64,000 bases of DNA. It comes from Homarus americanus. Lineage: Eukaryota > Arthropoda > Malacostraca > Decapoda > Nephropidae. The notes beneath the pieces were generated by a model. That model did not search any database. It was not told the DNA's origin and saw nothing but the letters and a program-made list of their open reading frames with translations. Below, in pieces: positions 47,730 through 62,274 of the stretch. The stretch's first letter is position 1; each line of letters begins with the position of its first letter. Where the stretch lies: NCBI RefSeq assembly GCF_018991925.1, contig NW_024736071.1, positions 11,401,302-11,465,301 of the forward strand. The letters run 5' to 3'. The translations under genes were made by a program, and so were the position numbers.

Positions 47730-49515
47730 TAGCTATGAATCAACACTTAAAAAGCAAATTCAGTATCAGGTTATACAAGCATCTCATAGCTTCAGTCTTC
47801 AACAAGACCATAGTTCAGTGTGAAGTCTTCTGGCATTATGGGAGACAGTCTAGGCTCTACTCTATGTCAAAGTTACTATTGTTTTCATAAAGTAAATAAC
47901 AAAATGAAACAATATAACTAATCCATGGCCTCAGTCTTCTTTATATCCAGTACTATCAAATTTACTTCACATGGATAACCGATGTACAAGGTTCTAGAAT
48001 GTTCAACAGTACCATGAAACATACACAAGTACTCTCATGCCGCCTATAACCTGTCTACACAACGAAGTACTGTATTATTTACATATATAAATAACTGAGA
48101 GTAAATTAAACAAACTGACACTAGATACATGATATGCCTCCCTGTACCTTCTGCTTCTATATTTTACTGGTGTGACCTAAAGTGCTATGGTAGTGAGGGT
48201 GGGGCTGATTGTGATAGCGGCAGTAATGGTGGTGATGGTGATAATGGTCTTCATGATGGTGATAATAATGGTAATGCAGATGGTAGTAATAGTGGTGATG
48301 ATGTAACAGTATTTCTAATGGTGATAGTAGCAATGGTAATTACAGCTGTATAATGGTAATGGTGGTGAGGATAAACGTGGTAACATACATACATACATAC
48401 ATACATACATACATACTGCTACAGATCCCATTACTCAGTATCTCTTGCATTCAGTCTCTTAGTTCTCCCTGTCTTTATTTTCTCATTTCACTCTTGTTTC
48501 TAAAGACTCTAAGAGATCATATAATAACTGTGTTATTTTCATTGGTCCACAACCATAAATATCAAGCTATTTTACAGGTATGTTGTTACACATGCTGCGT
48601 AAAATAGTTCCGTACGATCTCTCAACTATTCGTCTTTTTCAGTTTGATTAAATGTCTGTACATATACAAACATGCATTCGGGTTTATGTTTATCTCTGTT
48701 CTCAAAATTTTACGAAAAGGATTACGATGTACACTAGTAGGTGATATACATATGAATGTACAGTACAAGTTGGCATGATGACACAGGTACATAATGTGAA
48801 TTACCTTGCGCAACTCTCCCTCCCAGGGGCCTCCTTCCTAACAGTCTGGCAGTACAGCGGCGCGTGTCTCTTTATCAATGCCCCCCACTCTCTCCCCTCC
48901 CCTGTACACAATTCACCAAGAGACGCCCCTTAATCCTTCACCCTCTCTGCTATACCTCACTCACCCTCATATACATTAACAGTGATTTACTTCCTCTCTC
49001 TCATCCTTCAACTCTATACCTCAGTACCGTATCAAACTGCAGGGGTATGAACAGTGCTGCAGGATACAGTGGTTCTAGACACAGAAAGTAAAGTAACTGG
49101 GCTTTCACCAGTGTTTGTTGATAAAGAGTGAATTATAATGACATAATACAAGGTGTCATGGCGAATGTCAATCACAGTAGACTATAGCGATGTAAACTTT
49201 GGTTACGACATGAAGATGGACAACTAGTGTATGAATTAAGGAGGTGGTCAATTAGATCAAAATATTGTAGCCCAGCGGACTAAAGACTGAAATAACGTCA
49301 CAGCCCATCACGTAGTGTTGTATGGTATTCAGTACTTATATAAGGCCATCCGCACTGAGTATTGGTAATGTGTGAGTTGTCATAACTTGCCAAAGGTAAA
49401 TATATTCCAACTAGAGAGCATAGAGTGAGTTGATGCATTTATTGAGCCCAATGTGATGGTGTGTGTTACAGCAGAGCTAGGGGGTGTTAAGATGAAGTAA
49501 CGGGCAGGAGTACAA
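47730..49515. other. No supported gene
   Basis: Apart from the simple repeats listed, it has a pyrimidine-rich stretch (48,870-49,020) and short frames only. Confidence 0.5.
48185..48370. repeat. GGTGATAATGGT-type degenerate array and (TACA)n
   Basis: Irregular GATGGTGATAATGG units give an Asp/Gly/Asn-rich false frame. A (CATA)n tract follows at 48,383-48,416. Confidence 0.75.
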
Positions 49516-49524
49516 CCTCTAGGG

Positions 49525-49732
49525 CAGGGGTTCTCAACCAGGGGGGAATTTCCCCCCTCAGGTTTTCAGGGGGAACTGATACTAATATGGAAAAAATAAA
49601 GGATTTTCAGTATTATATGCATATTATTTGGAATGCACTTTTTGAGGCAGACAATCTTGGAAAGGAGGGGGGAATGACATTCTGACATATGGTGAAAGGG
49701 GTGCATGGGGCAAACAAGGTTGAGAACCACTG
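49525..49732. mobile_element. hAT-type MITE, 208 bp, perfect 8-bp target duplication
   Basis: It starts CAGGGGTTCTCAACC and ends GGTTGAGAACCACTG, typical hAT termini. CTCTAGGG flanks both sides exactly (49517-49524 and 49733-49740). It is non-coding. Confidence 0.92.
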
Positions 49733-49744
49733 CTCTAGGGGTTT

Positions 49745-50925
49745 GCTACGTACAATAGGCATAGACGGAGGACAGGAATAATAATGTTAAGGCTAAAAAT
49801 TTTATAATAAGCAGAGGTTAGCCATGCAGCCTCTGATGTGATAGCGGAGACGACAACAGAACTCCACCCCACGATCATGATTAGAAATGTAAGATTCACA
49901 GTGTAAAGAAAAAAGTCGTCTGACGCACTTAGTTCCTAGAGAAGCAGGATCTGTGCTTTATCAGCGGTAGAGGTAAGGCACAATTCTATTTTCATGTTGA
50001 TAATACGACTTGACAGCCAAGGATGTCCTTTATGACAATCTTCTGTATGATTAGTGTCTTTACTAATCTAGAGTAATACATTATAACATCAACAACAACT
50101 CACTAACACACGGGGATATTGTAATCTGATATTATTATTTTATAGTTTATATACCTTCACTGGCAGCCCTAGATGTGATTCTGTTACTGACTGACTCACC
50201 GCCGGAGGAAAATACCCTTTCTACACTGTCGGATTTTTTTTCCATACTGGTGCAGCACACAAGTGGCGTGGTCTATATCTACAATAACTCATCTATGTTT
50301 GTACAAAACTGTCTGCTATTATCCAGCAATGATGTTCACAACAGACGCAGCCCCCAGGTCTTGCTATCCTTTCACACCTTCACACTCTGTACACATGTTG
50401 TACACGTGAGCCTGCACATATAGTGTACAATTAACACAATTAATTAGGTGTGTGGCGGCCGAGTGGATACAGCACTCGCCTATGTCCCTAGCTCACCCAG
50501 TGCAGTGTCAGCCACATCGCTTCTTCGTGTACAGTAAAAAGGCTTGATCTACAGTGTACAGTATATACACTGTCCCGTCACAGTAACGGGACTTACTTTC
50601 TCTTTCACCTTTTTTCTGTCAACTTATGCAACGTGAGAACTGATAACTTCAGAAACTTTTTTGAATCAATAATATAGTGACTATTACATAATTTATGACT
50701 ACAGGTGTATTCTTAAAGTTATTAACACGTGTTTGTTGCTACTGACCAACCCAGCAGTAAGAGAGACTATATAATTTTATACTATGTGGAGTGAGCAGCG
50801 TTCCCCGTGGGGCGAGATAACGTTAACGACAATGGGTACAGCCACAACACCATTCCCACGCCTATTTACATAACCAGAGCAAATTTCAGGTTATTATATT
50901 AAAAAGGGGGCGAGGCAAGAAAACA
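49745..50925. other. No supported gene; tRNA-like A-box
   Basis: GTGGCGGCCGAGTGGATACA at 50,455 resembles a tRNA A-box, but no B-box follows at proper spacing. It may be a SINE relic. Confidence 0.4.
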
Positions 50926-50926
50926 C

Positions 50927-50953
50927 AGACACACACACACACACACACGAATA

Positions 50954-50998
<45 letters not shown>

Positions 50999-51010
50999 CA
51001 TTATTGTTAA

Positions 51011-51045
<35 letters not shown>

Positions 51046-51046
51046 G
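50927..51046. repeat. (CA)n and (ATT)n microsatellites
   Basis: A short (CA)n is followed by two (ATT)n runs around an imperfect centre. Confidence 0.96.
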
Positions 51047-51659
51047 GTTAATTCTATATATATCTCGTGTTCGAAGTGGTTAGGAAACAGACTGAATTTA
51101 TCATTATGTAGATTGGATCAAACCGAATAGGTTTTTACATACACATTTCCACTGGGATCTGTGTTAAAGTGCCACTTATATGAACTGTACTCCCCTGAAC
51201 CTATACTGAACACCACAATCAGTAGGGGACTGGTATTCCTAAATCAATTGTCTAATTGTGATTCAATACGTCAACCGTTTGTGAACTATGGGTTGCGGAC
51301 CCTCTTACTAGTGTTGTCTTTCACTTCTCACGACTAATTGCAGAGAACTATTTAAATCTTTCCAGTAATTAAGATGGAATGTGGTAGAGCGCCAAGCCGT
51401 GGGCCAGGACACTGAAAGATTAGTTCCCTGTTTACTTCCCAAACTGTTGACTCAGGAATTTGTCTAACTGGTTCACTTCACCTACAGCTACATACTGTAG
51501 ATGGCGGCTAAATGATGCTGAATACTGCACTGAGAGTATAGAGTCTATACAGTGAATAGCTGGTTCTCTTATCCTAACTTACAGCTAAATTATTCATGTA
51601 TGAATTTTCGAGAATCCCGCTAAGGTGGACGGTAAGAGTACATAGTTACTGACCTTTAA

Positions 51660-51684
51660 CACACACACACACACACACACACAT
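51660..51684. repeat. (CA)n microsatellite
   Basis: About 12 CA units. Confidence 0.95.
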
Positions 51685-52036
51685 ACACTTACATATTAGC
51701 CAATGTGCTATAATATATTTTGTTTCCTATATACCTGATGGTTGCGCTACCATGCACCTGTCTGATATGATGCCCTTCATGCAGATCGACATATAACAAA
51801 TATCTGGTAGTAGTGTGCTATACACCTGTTATACTATTATATTACTATACACCTGACCGCTATACTACCATTCCTTGACCATCATTCTACCCTTATATTT
51901 TACCATGAGGCTCGTAAGACTCCACTACTACATGGTATATTGCAGCTAAGGGTAGTTGACTTTTTCAGGTACAGGTTGCAGAATGGCCTATCGGTGGTCC
52001 CGTCCACTTAACAGTCATACACCAATGATATCTCTC

Positions 52037-52038
<2 letters not shown>

Positions 52039-52081
<43 letters not shown>
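52039..52081. repeat. (TG)n microsatellite
   Basis: About 21 TG units. Confidence 0.96.
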
Positions 52082-52082
<1 letters not shown>

Positions 52083-52084
52083 CT

Positions 52085-53999
<1,915 letters not shown>

Positions 54000-54480
54000 G
54001 TTGTGTTTGTTTGTGTATTTGTATGTGGTGTTTGTTGGTGTGGGTGTTGGTGTGTTTGTGTGTGGTATATATTGGTGTGTTTGTGTGTGTGGTGTATATT
54101 AGTGTGTTTGTGTGTCGTGTATGTTATTGTGTTTGTGTGGGTGTTGGTGTGATTGTGAGGGTGTTTGTGTGTGGTGTATGTTGGTGTGATTGTGAGGGTG
54201 TTTGTATGTGGTGTATGTTGATGTGTTTGTGCGTGGTGTATGTTTGCTTGTGTGGGTGTTGGTGCGATTATGTGGGTGTTTGTGTGTGGTATATATTGGT
54301 GTGTTTGTGTGTAGTATATATTAGTGTGTGGTGTATGTTGTTGTGTTTGTGTGGGTGTTTGTGTGTGGCGTATATGAGTGTGTTTGTGTGTGGTGTATGT
54401 TGGTGTGTTTGTGTGGGTGTTGGTGTGCTTGTGTGATGTTTTTCATTGTGTGTGCGTGGTGTTAAAGCTTGCCGATGTGC
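54000..54480. repeat. GT-rich degenerate array (TTTGTGTGTGGTGTATGT)
   Basis: Irregular units of about 20-30 bp built from GTGTTTGTGTGTGGTGTATG. The open frame that runs into it from 53,638 is probably not a gene. Confidence 0.85.
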
Positions 54481-54489
54481 TTGCATAGT

Positions 54490-56300
54490 GTATTATGAGA
54501 GCCTCGAGTTGCTGAACGTGTTAGGATGGTTCAATCTTATGAGCAGGATGTCTTTATCCCTGTCTCCTCAAAGCTCACAGCGCTGCCTCCCTTTACTGAG
54601 TGATAGGAAAGATTGAACGCTACACTAGAGAGGAAACACACATGTAATCCATCACTATTTGTATTCCATCCTGCCAAAGTAACACAGTGACCCCCTCTAG
54701 GCCTTGTTAGCTCCATCAGGTCAGGGGGAGTCTGCCGGGGTCCTCTTTGTATTGGACAAAGGGCAGTGACCAAGCTTCTTTTGATGATATCATTGACTTC
54801 ATCTTGATTTGTATGCCATCTCACCCAAGCAATGGATGTCTCATTGATCTGTTGTCACATTACCCCATACACACACATGTATTCTCTGTGGATCCGATGG
54901 TGAAGGGAAGGAGTAGATTTGTACAGAGGACAGATGGGTCTAGTCCCCAAGAAAGAGTTCAAGACGTAATAGAAGCTCCTGGACGACTTTTAAACACTTT
55001 TGAATTTTATCTTCATTAACGGGAATTGTGTCTGATTGGTAGATATTTTCGTGCTCTTATATAACACTGCTAGAGAAGTTATTGTGTGCAGTTGGTTAAG
55101 TTTTCCTTTATGATTTTTCTTTTCATACCAATATACCACAATAGCACTTCCTGTTTTCTGTTACTTTTTATTGGTGCATATCACGAAAATGTTTGCAAGA
55201 ATCCATATTCATTCATCTCTTTTTCTTTATTGTATAATTCTAGTTGACCTTCTCTTTTTCTGTATCATTTACACTATTTTTATACTTACAGCATCATCTT
55301 CATCTCCTCAGCCACACCTTCACTCTCTCTAGTATTAAAATTGAAAAAAAAATCTCTTCAGCATAATCGACAATGATAATTGTTTTCGAATTAAGATTGA
55401 AGTATTATTTTTGTCTAAACGTTGGTGTGATATTTTCCCGCTGTCAAGTTTGTTCTTGGTTAATTTGGCGTAACAATTGTTTTCTATTGACCATCAACAA
55501 AAGCTCCTTTGAATGACCGGATATCCTCCTTGAGACGTTTCCCCGCTACTCCACAAAGCTCTCCACGATGTTAATTTGTTTGGGTCATTCTTATATTTCA
55601 TCCATTGGCCAACTTCAATTACACCAGATTTCTCAATACAGTAATCGCAAGTTTTCTATTCCCTACAGTAGTTTGAGAGTTCAGGTGTAAACAGTAGAAT
55701 CTGAATAGAACTTTACCCTACACCAACTTCTGACCATTACCAGCACTGAAATGACTCATCACCGAAGAGTCTTCAAGGATGACCTTTTCTTTACGTATAT
55801 GAGACAATTTCCCGTACATTTCTGTTAGAGATCTCCCAGTACGAGAACTTTATTGGAGACAAAAATTTTAAAATTTTTTTGTGGTTTCATAATTCACTCA
55901 AGGAGACACCTGCTTCCCCTTGACCACCCAGATAAAAATTTTCCCACTACCGTGTCCATCAATAAGTGTTTAGAAGACGAAGAAATATGATGAACATATT
56001 TAAAAGTATCCATATAAGAAGTGGAACATCTACTGTAGGTGGTATTACCATAAAAGATAAAAAAAAAGAAGAGAAATATCCGTAAATTAGGAAGATTCTG
56101 GGTGATCTTATACCTGACCTAACCAATGTAGTGGAAATGAACAAGTAAACATAACATTGGAAGCTTTGGTTTTAGTTTGTACTTCATTAAGGACAGGACA
56201 CCCTGCTGCTACTGACATACACAGATGATAACACTAGATTAGATGGCTGTACAAACTGTTAACATTATCAATACAGCACTGGGACTATTAGCAGTACAGC
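54490..56300. other. No supported gene
   Basis: Frames of 79-95 codons overlap on both strands at 54.5-55.0 kb without recognisable motifs. The rest is AT-rich. Confidence 0.5.
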
Positions 56301-56309
56301 ACAAGGCTA

Positions 56310-56800
56310 CACGGTGGTACAGCATGGGACCATCACCAGTACAGCATGGGACCATCACCAGTACAGCATGGGACCATCACCAGTACAGCATGGGACCATC
56401 ACCAGTACAGCATGGGACCATCACCAGTACAACATGGGACCATCACCATGGGACATGGGACCATCACCAGTACAGCATGGGACCATCACCAGTACAACCA
56501 TCACCAGGGACCATCACCAGTACAGCATGGGACCATCACCAGTGGGACCATCACCAGTACAGCATGGGACCATCACCAGTACAGCAAGGGACCATCACCA
56601 GTACAGCATGGGACCATCACCAGTACAACATGGGACCATCACCAGTACAGCATGAGACCATCACCAGTACAGCATGGGACCATCACCAGTACAGCATGGG
56701 ACCATCACCAGTACAGCATGGGACCATCACCAGTACAGCATGGGACCATCTCCAGTACAGCATGGGACCATCACCAGTACAGCATGGGACCATCTCCAGT
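56310..56800. repeat. Minisatellite, 22-bp units (GGGACCATCACCAGTACAGC)
   Basis: About 21 copies of one 22-bp unit with a few deletions that change phase. It creates three overlapping false frames. Confidence 0.95.
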
Positions 56801-56804
56801 CAGA

Positions 56805-58105
56805 ATGGGGCCACGTATGGGTCGAGGCTCAAGAGGCAGACAGACCACTTTAGATGGAAGAACACTCGACACTACATTGAGAGATAAGCAGCGAGAGAGA
56901 GAGGCAGGGAGGGACTAGTCAAAGGCCACATCTCCTCCACTACACAAGCGGGAGCTGAAGTGATTCTCCCCTGGATCGTTGTCTCCACAGTGGCCTCCGA
57001 GAGCGCTCTTTGGGTGGCCAACCTAAAGACGTCGAGGACATAACACAGGAAGAGGGAGCTTTGTGTCTGAATCAACAGGCTCCAGTGGCTTTTGATTTCG
57101 TGCTATAAGGCTGAAAATGGTATTGTTCGCCGACCAAAACTAAACCCGAACCAAGGTCAACCAAGAGCTCTTATCATGCTTGGAGTATATTTCTGATGTT
57201 TCTATTTTTTGAGATAGAAAAAAAAAATAAACACGTGAGTATTAATAACAATCATATCGCTTAAGTCTTTTTACATATCATTCAGGTGTTTAACATTCAT
57301 CATTTTGAGATTCAGTAACCCGTGAGGGAGTTTGAGTGAGGACAAGGAATCAGTTGAATTAATACAGTGCTTGGACAACAACACGTGCAGTCGCTATAGG
57401 TATGAGGATGTCTTGGGGATAACTGTGACAGAGCGATTATATAAGGGATGATCACTCAGAGAAACTGAATATAATCCTTAAACAAATAACATCATTACAA
57501 ATAAAACTTTCTTAACCTAACCTAATATACCTGATTAACCTAATGTGCCTAATCTCATCTAACCAAACCAAACTATAAGTGAAAAGTATCATTACTAACC
57601 AAAGCAAGCCAAACCAAACCAAAAGTGAAGAGCATCATTACCAACCAAAATTAACCTAATCTAACCTACCCTAACGTTGTCAACACTACAACTCGAACAA
57701 AAATTATAAACAAACTTATTGTGTAGAGGTTACAGTATGTCAGATGAGTTTGGTGATTAGTATTTTTGGCCCTGACTGTCTATAGGCCTACTCCCTCCCC
57801 CGTCCTACTTCCCCATCATCAGCGTGTGAACCTTGAAGCTCACACCGACTTGGCTATATGAGGAAGGAAGGTTAGTGACGTCTGTAGTTGCTTGTGACAG
57901 TAGACCAACTAAGGACATGCACTGTAGAGTTAACTTTCCATTTACATTCACCATGACAACCAGTGGAGCATCTATGTTGTTGGGGTTAAGAGATCAGAAG
58001 CCAAGGTCACGCCTCAGATAAAAGATATTACCCAAACTGAGTTGGAACCTCGCTCAACTGCAACCCAAGTCAGAGAAGAAATTTCCAAAAGTTATACTAT
58101 TCTTA
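56805..58105. other. No supported gene; degenerate TAACC tracts
   Basis: 57,510-57,675 holds CTTAACCTAACCTAATATAC and CTAATCTAACCTACCCTAAC, loosely like the arthropod telomere unit. Confidence 0.5.
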
Positions 58106-58109
58106 TTTT

Positions 58110-59255
58110 CATGTAGAAGCAGGTGTTATGGTGGGGTGTACTGTCCTTGTTTACATGTAGAAGCAGGTGTTATGGTGGGGTGTACTGTCTTTGTTTACAT
58201 GTAGAAGCAGGTGTTATGGTGGGGTGTACTGTCTTTGTTTACATGTAGAAGCAGGTGTTATGGTGGGGTGTACTGTCCCTGTACATGTAGAAGCCTGTTT
58301 ACATGTAGAAGCAGGTGTTATGGTGGGGTGTATGTCACTGTTTACATGTAAGAAGCAGGTGTTGGTGGTGTGTAATGTCCTTGTTTACATGTAAACAGGT
58401 GTTATGGTGGGGTGTACTGTCTTTGTTTACATGTAAAGCAGGTGTTATGGTGGTATGTACTGTCCCTGTTTACATGTAGAAGCAGTGTTGGTGGTGTGTA
58501 ATGTTACTGTTTACATGTAGAAACAGGTGTTATGGTGGGGTGTACTGTCCTGTTTACATGTAAAGCAGGTGTTGGTGGTGTGTAATGTCCTTGTTTACAT
58601 GTAAAACAGGTGTTATGGTGGGGTGTACTGTCTTTGTTTACATGTAGAAGCAGGTGTTATGGTGGTATACTGTCCCTGTTTACATGTAGAAGCAGGTGTT
58701 GGTAGTGTAATGTCACTGTTTACAAGCAGGTGTTATGGTGGGGGTGTACTGTGTTTACATGTAAGCAGGTGTGTATGGTGGGGTGTACTGTCTTTGTTTA
58801 TGCATAGAAGCAGGTGTTATGGTGGGGTGTAATGTCACTGTTTACATGTAAGCAGGTGTTAGTGGTGTGTAATGTCCTTGTTTACATGTAGAAGCAGGTG
58901 TTATGGTGGGGTGTACTGTCTTTGTTTACATGTAGAAGCAGGTGTTATGGTGGTGTGTACTGTCCCTGTTTACATGTAGAAGCAGGTGTTGGTGGTGTGT
59001 AATGTTACTGTTTACATGTAGAAACAGGTGTTATGGTGGGGTGTACTGTCTTTGTTTACATGTAGAAGCAGGTGTTATGGTGGTGGTGTGTACTGTACTG
59101 TCCTTGTTTACATGTAGAAGCAGGTGTTATGGTGGGGTGTACTGTCCTTGTTTACATGTAGAAGCAGGTGTTATGGTGGGGTGTACTGTCCTTGTTTACA
59201 TGTAGAAGCAGGTGTTATGGTGGGGTGTACTGTCCTTGTTTACATGTAGAAGCAG
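58110..59255. repeat. Minisatellite, about 44-bp units (TTTACATGTAGAAGCAGGTG)
   Basis: About 25 units pairing TTTACATGTAGAAGCAGGTG with TTATGGTGGGGTGTACTGTC. The right end (59,100-59,255) is nearly homogeneous, while the centre is diverged and shortened. Confidence 0.95.
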
Positions 59256-59340
59256 CAGGTTGTAAAGCTCTAGAAACAACCCTTGGCGGGGAGGTGGAGG
59301 ACTGGCTGGTAGGGGACACACTTCCCACAGGTCGCGCGCC

Positions 59341-59389
59341 ACCTCCCTCCCTCCCTCCCTCCCCTCTCTCTCTCTCTCTCTCTCTCTCC
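59341..59389. repeat. (CCCT)n/(CT)n tract
   Basis: CCTCCCTCCCTCC followed by about 12 CT units, just right of the 58-59 kb minisatellite. Confidence 0.95.
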
Positions 59390-59599
59390 TTAGTCGTGAG
59401 TCACTATCCTCCTTCCCTCTCTCCTTCATCCTCCTTCCGCCTTCGTTACACTCGTCTTGGTATGTGTGTATGTCGTGATCATCTTCTAATAGCGCCAAGA
59501 TGGTATTCCTCGTATGTCAGAAGCTGTCACCGAAAATATTGTTACCAAGATTATTTTCTACACGGAGAGATAGTGAGAAATATGAAAGAGTGAATTAAG

Positions 59600-60170
59600 A
59601 TGGAGGGAAGATATGCGGCAGCAGCAACAAGATGGGCGGCGCATGCGCAGTAGCCGTGGCAGCACGTGTCCCAAGCCAGCGGCGCACTTTACGGGAGCCT
59701 ATTCACTCCGTCAGCCCCACATCTTACGCCATTTATTACGCATTCTTACGCACTCCTTGTCAACTGGTCAGAGGACATCGTTCGCGGTGCCGATAAGGTC
59801 AGGAGTGCGCACGGTGCTTCGCGGACGATCCTTTCTGGGAAGTTACAATGCGGCGGCTGGATTCTTGGAGCTTGCTCGGAGTTGGCCAAAGGAAACCTGA
59901 CGTGGCCGCGCATAAAGGAAGGGGAGACGGAGGAGGGATGAAAGAAAGACGTGGACAAAGGTGGATGAAAAGAAGCAGCAGAAGTCGCGGCAGGAGGCTG
60001 GGGGGAACACCTGGCACCCCACCCGACCCTCCAGTACCCACCTTCCAGCACCCCGTCCTCCAACTCCCGTTTGCTCGTGTGTTTGGCCAGACGAGTGACG
60101 ACCACCGTGTCTACGATAAATCTTCCGCCAGCATCATGACCAACAATTAAAATATCATTCCACTCAACAC
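59600..60170. promoter_or_regulatory. CpG-rich segment, candidate promoter or first exon
   Basis: This stretch is clearly GC- and CpG-richer than its surroundings and keeps open frames on both strands (plus 59848-60150; minus 60186-59746), as CpG-rich sequence often does. It contains GGCGCATGCGCA at 59638-59649, a match to the NRF1 (ewg) site. The encoded peptides are low-complexity (Arg/Gly/Ser or Pro/Ser) and I recognise neither. A promoter or 5' exon is more likely than a complete gene. Confidence 0.35.
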
Positions 60171-60514
60171 CAGCAAAACAAACCACAGTTAAAAAAAAAA
60201 CTTTATCTAAACATTTGATTAACTAATAATTCTTCATAGACTTACATAGATGAATGAAACAAGGATTACATCGTCGAGCACCGCGAATCACACTGACACA
60301 CTAAGACAACAATAAAATTAAATACCTCTAAAATTAATGAGTTTTAAATAATCGTTTTGATACCGATAAAACATCTTGGCGGCATTTTTCACATCGAGGA
60401 GTCACTAGCCAACAGCAGTATTTAGGGAGCAATATTGTGTGGAGTAACACCAAGACCAGCACCTTAAGCCCGTAGACTGTGGCCAAGATTATTTTCTTGT
60501 GACGCCAATAAATT

Positions 60515-60735
60515 GTTAAAGAGGTACCAGACACTGTTAAGGAGGTACCAGACAGTTAATGAGGTACCAGGCACTGTTAATGAGGTACCAGGCACTGTTA
60601 AGAAGATACCAAGCACTGCTAAGAAAATACCAGACACTGTTAATGAGGTACCAGACACTGTTAAGGAGGTACCAGGCACTGTTAAGATACCAAGCACTGC
60701 TAAGAAAATACCAGACACTGTTAATGAGGTACCGG
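60515..60735. repeat. Minisatellite, about 20-bp units (GAGGTACCAGRCACTGTTAA)
   Basis: About 11 copies, including variants AAGATACCAAGCACTGCTA. Two longer blocks look duplicated. Confidence 0.9.
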
Positions 60736-60739
60736 ACTA

Positions 60740-61448
60740 TATCTCACTGTAACGGAACATACCTGATGGTCGTGTCTAATTAGTGTCTGTCAAGGTGTTT
60801 TACTCTCAAATCAGAGGTGTTATAGTACTGCTTGGTTCCTCAAGAGGTGTACCTGCACACTGGCCCTCACCCATCAAGTAAATCTTAAACGTCTACACTT
60901 ATCCATTTATTAATAAAAAAAGAACATTAGGCGTAATTAATAGGTACAAGCAAGTCATGGGCATTTCTGATACAAACGTGTGCATCTCTACATTTATGAG
61001 ATGGTTGCTCCACCAGAGGTCACAGTCTCAGCACACCAAGGAAGCTGTCATAAAAGAGACCATCAGAGATTACCTCTTTGGAGTGAGAGTCGTTAATTCA
61101 TGGGATAATTTACGAGCAAATCTTTGTGTAAGAAAACCCTAGAAAAATCTTTAATACCCGCTTTAGGAGGTGTGGGGAGCAGAATGATAAACCAAATTAC
61201 AAACAATATAGTTTCAGGAAAGGAAATGCAGTCAAAAAGAATTTTACACGACTGATTTATTAAACTTCTTTGTCTGCCTGAAGACCCAACTAAATGTGTC
61301 TTTAGTGTGGAACAAGAGTGAAGAAGGAATATGAGGATGACAAGTGAGTGTGTGAGTCTCTTTGTCATTCTGACAACGCTGGCCGGTTGGTGAGCTATAA
61401 ATACGTAGCTACTCGTATGTTAAGAAGGAATTACTCTTCCGTCCTTTG

Positions 61449-61508
<60 letters not shown>

Positions 61509-62065
61509 ACGTACGTCATCACAGTTGCAATAACAGGTATCTCCTAAAGGACGTTGGTGTTTATGGCACTTGGCATTATCAAGCACCTCCAGTACCACTC
61601 TTTGTTATAAACAGATGAACCTGTAGAGGGAGTCCTCCCTATGTACACTTATTCCCCCTCACTACACGTAACTTCGAACACAACCAATTGCCCCTCACAT
61701 ACTCTCGCGTTTTCATCAAGAACTCTACATGCTGCCCAGTTGGGCGCCTGCGTGGGATAAATGTGAATCAGTAAGTTTATTTATTTCCGTGAAAACATTT
61801 GTCCCAGAGAGATAAAAATGTTTCCTTCTATTGGAGATATTTTCCATAAAAATAAAATATTAGGTAATTTTAAAGGTTTAGGATAGAAGTGACCGAAATA
61901 GTTACTGATGCGAGACTTTTTAATTGTAACCTGTAGCGTAAATTATAATAATAATTGTTGTTGTTTATCTTACTACTCATAACAAAGTAGTACAGGGTGA
62001 TGAAACAGTTGTAACGCACCCAGGGAATCAAGCCATTCGGTGGTGAGTAACATGACAGGAAGAGC
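60740..62065. other. Weak LINE-tail relic and unique sequence
   Basis: The frame 60957-61142 contains KETIRDYLFGVRVVNSWDNL, which resembles the VVNxWNxLP end of non-LTR RT proteins. The match is weak and partial. Confidence 0.35.
61450..61506. repeat. (CA)n microsatellite
   Basis: About 28 CA units ending ACGTACGTACGT. Confidence 0.97.
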
Positions 62066-62067
<2 letters not shown>

Positions 62068-62115
<48 letters not shown>

Positions 62116-62116
62116 T
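62068..62116. repeat. (TAA)n microsatellite
   Basis: About 16 TAA units. Confidence 0.97.
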
Positions 62117-62274
62117 AAAGGTTTATTGAAAAAATTCTGCAGCCCGAAGGCTGAAAATATACATTGGACATAAGTGACTTATTACATACATTGGTGGTTT
62201 AACAAAAGCCATCATTAGAGAAAGGTAAAGGAACATACAGTGAACATACAGATTAATGTAGGTGTTGAACAGCA

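Noticed and set aside
50451..50520. tRNA gene (GGCGGCCGAGTGGATAC)
   Set aside because: The A-box is good, but no anticodon or T-arm pairing follows and no B-box is found.
56243..56918. Three overlapping HHQYSMGPSPVQ-type frames
   Set aside because: A 22-bp minisatellite; the phase shifts at every indel and all three frames remain open.
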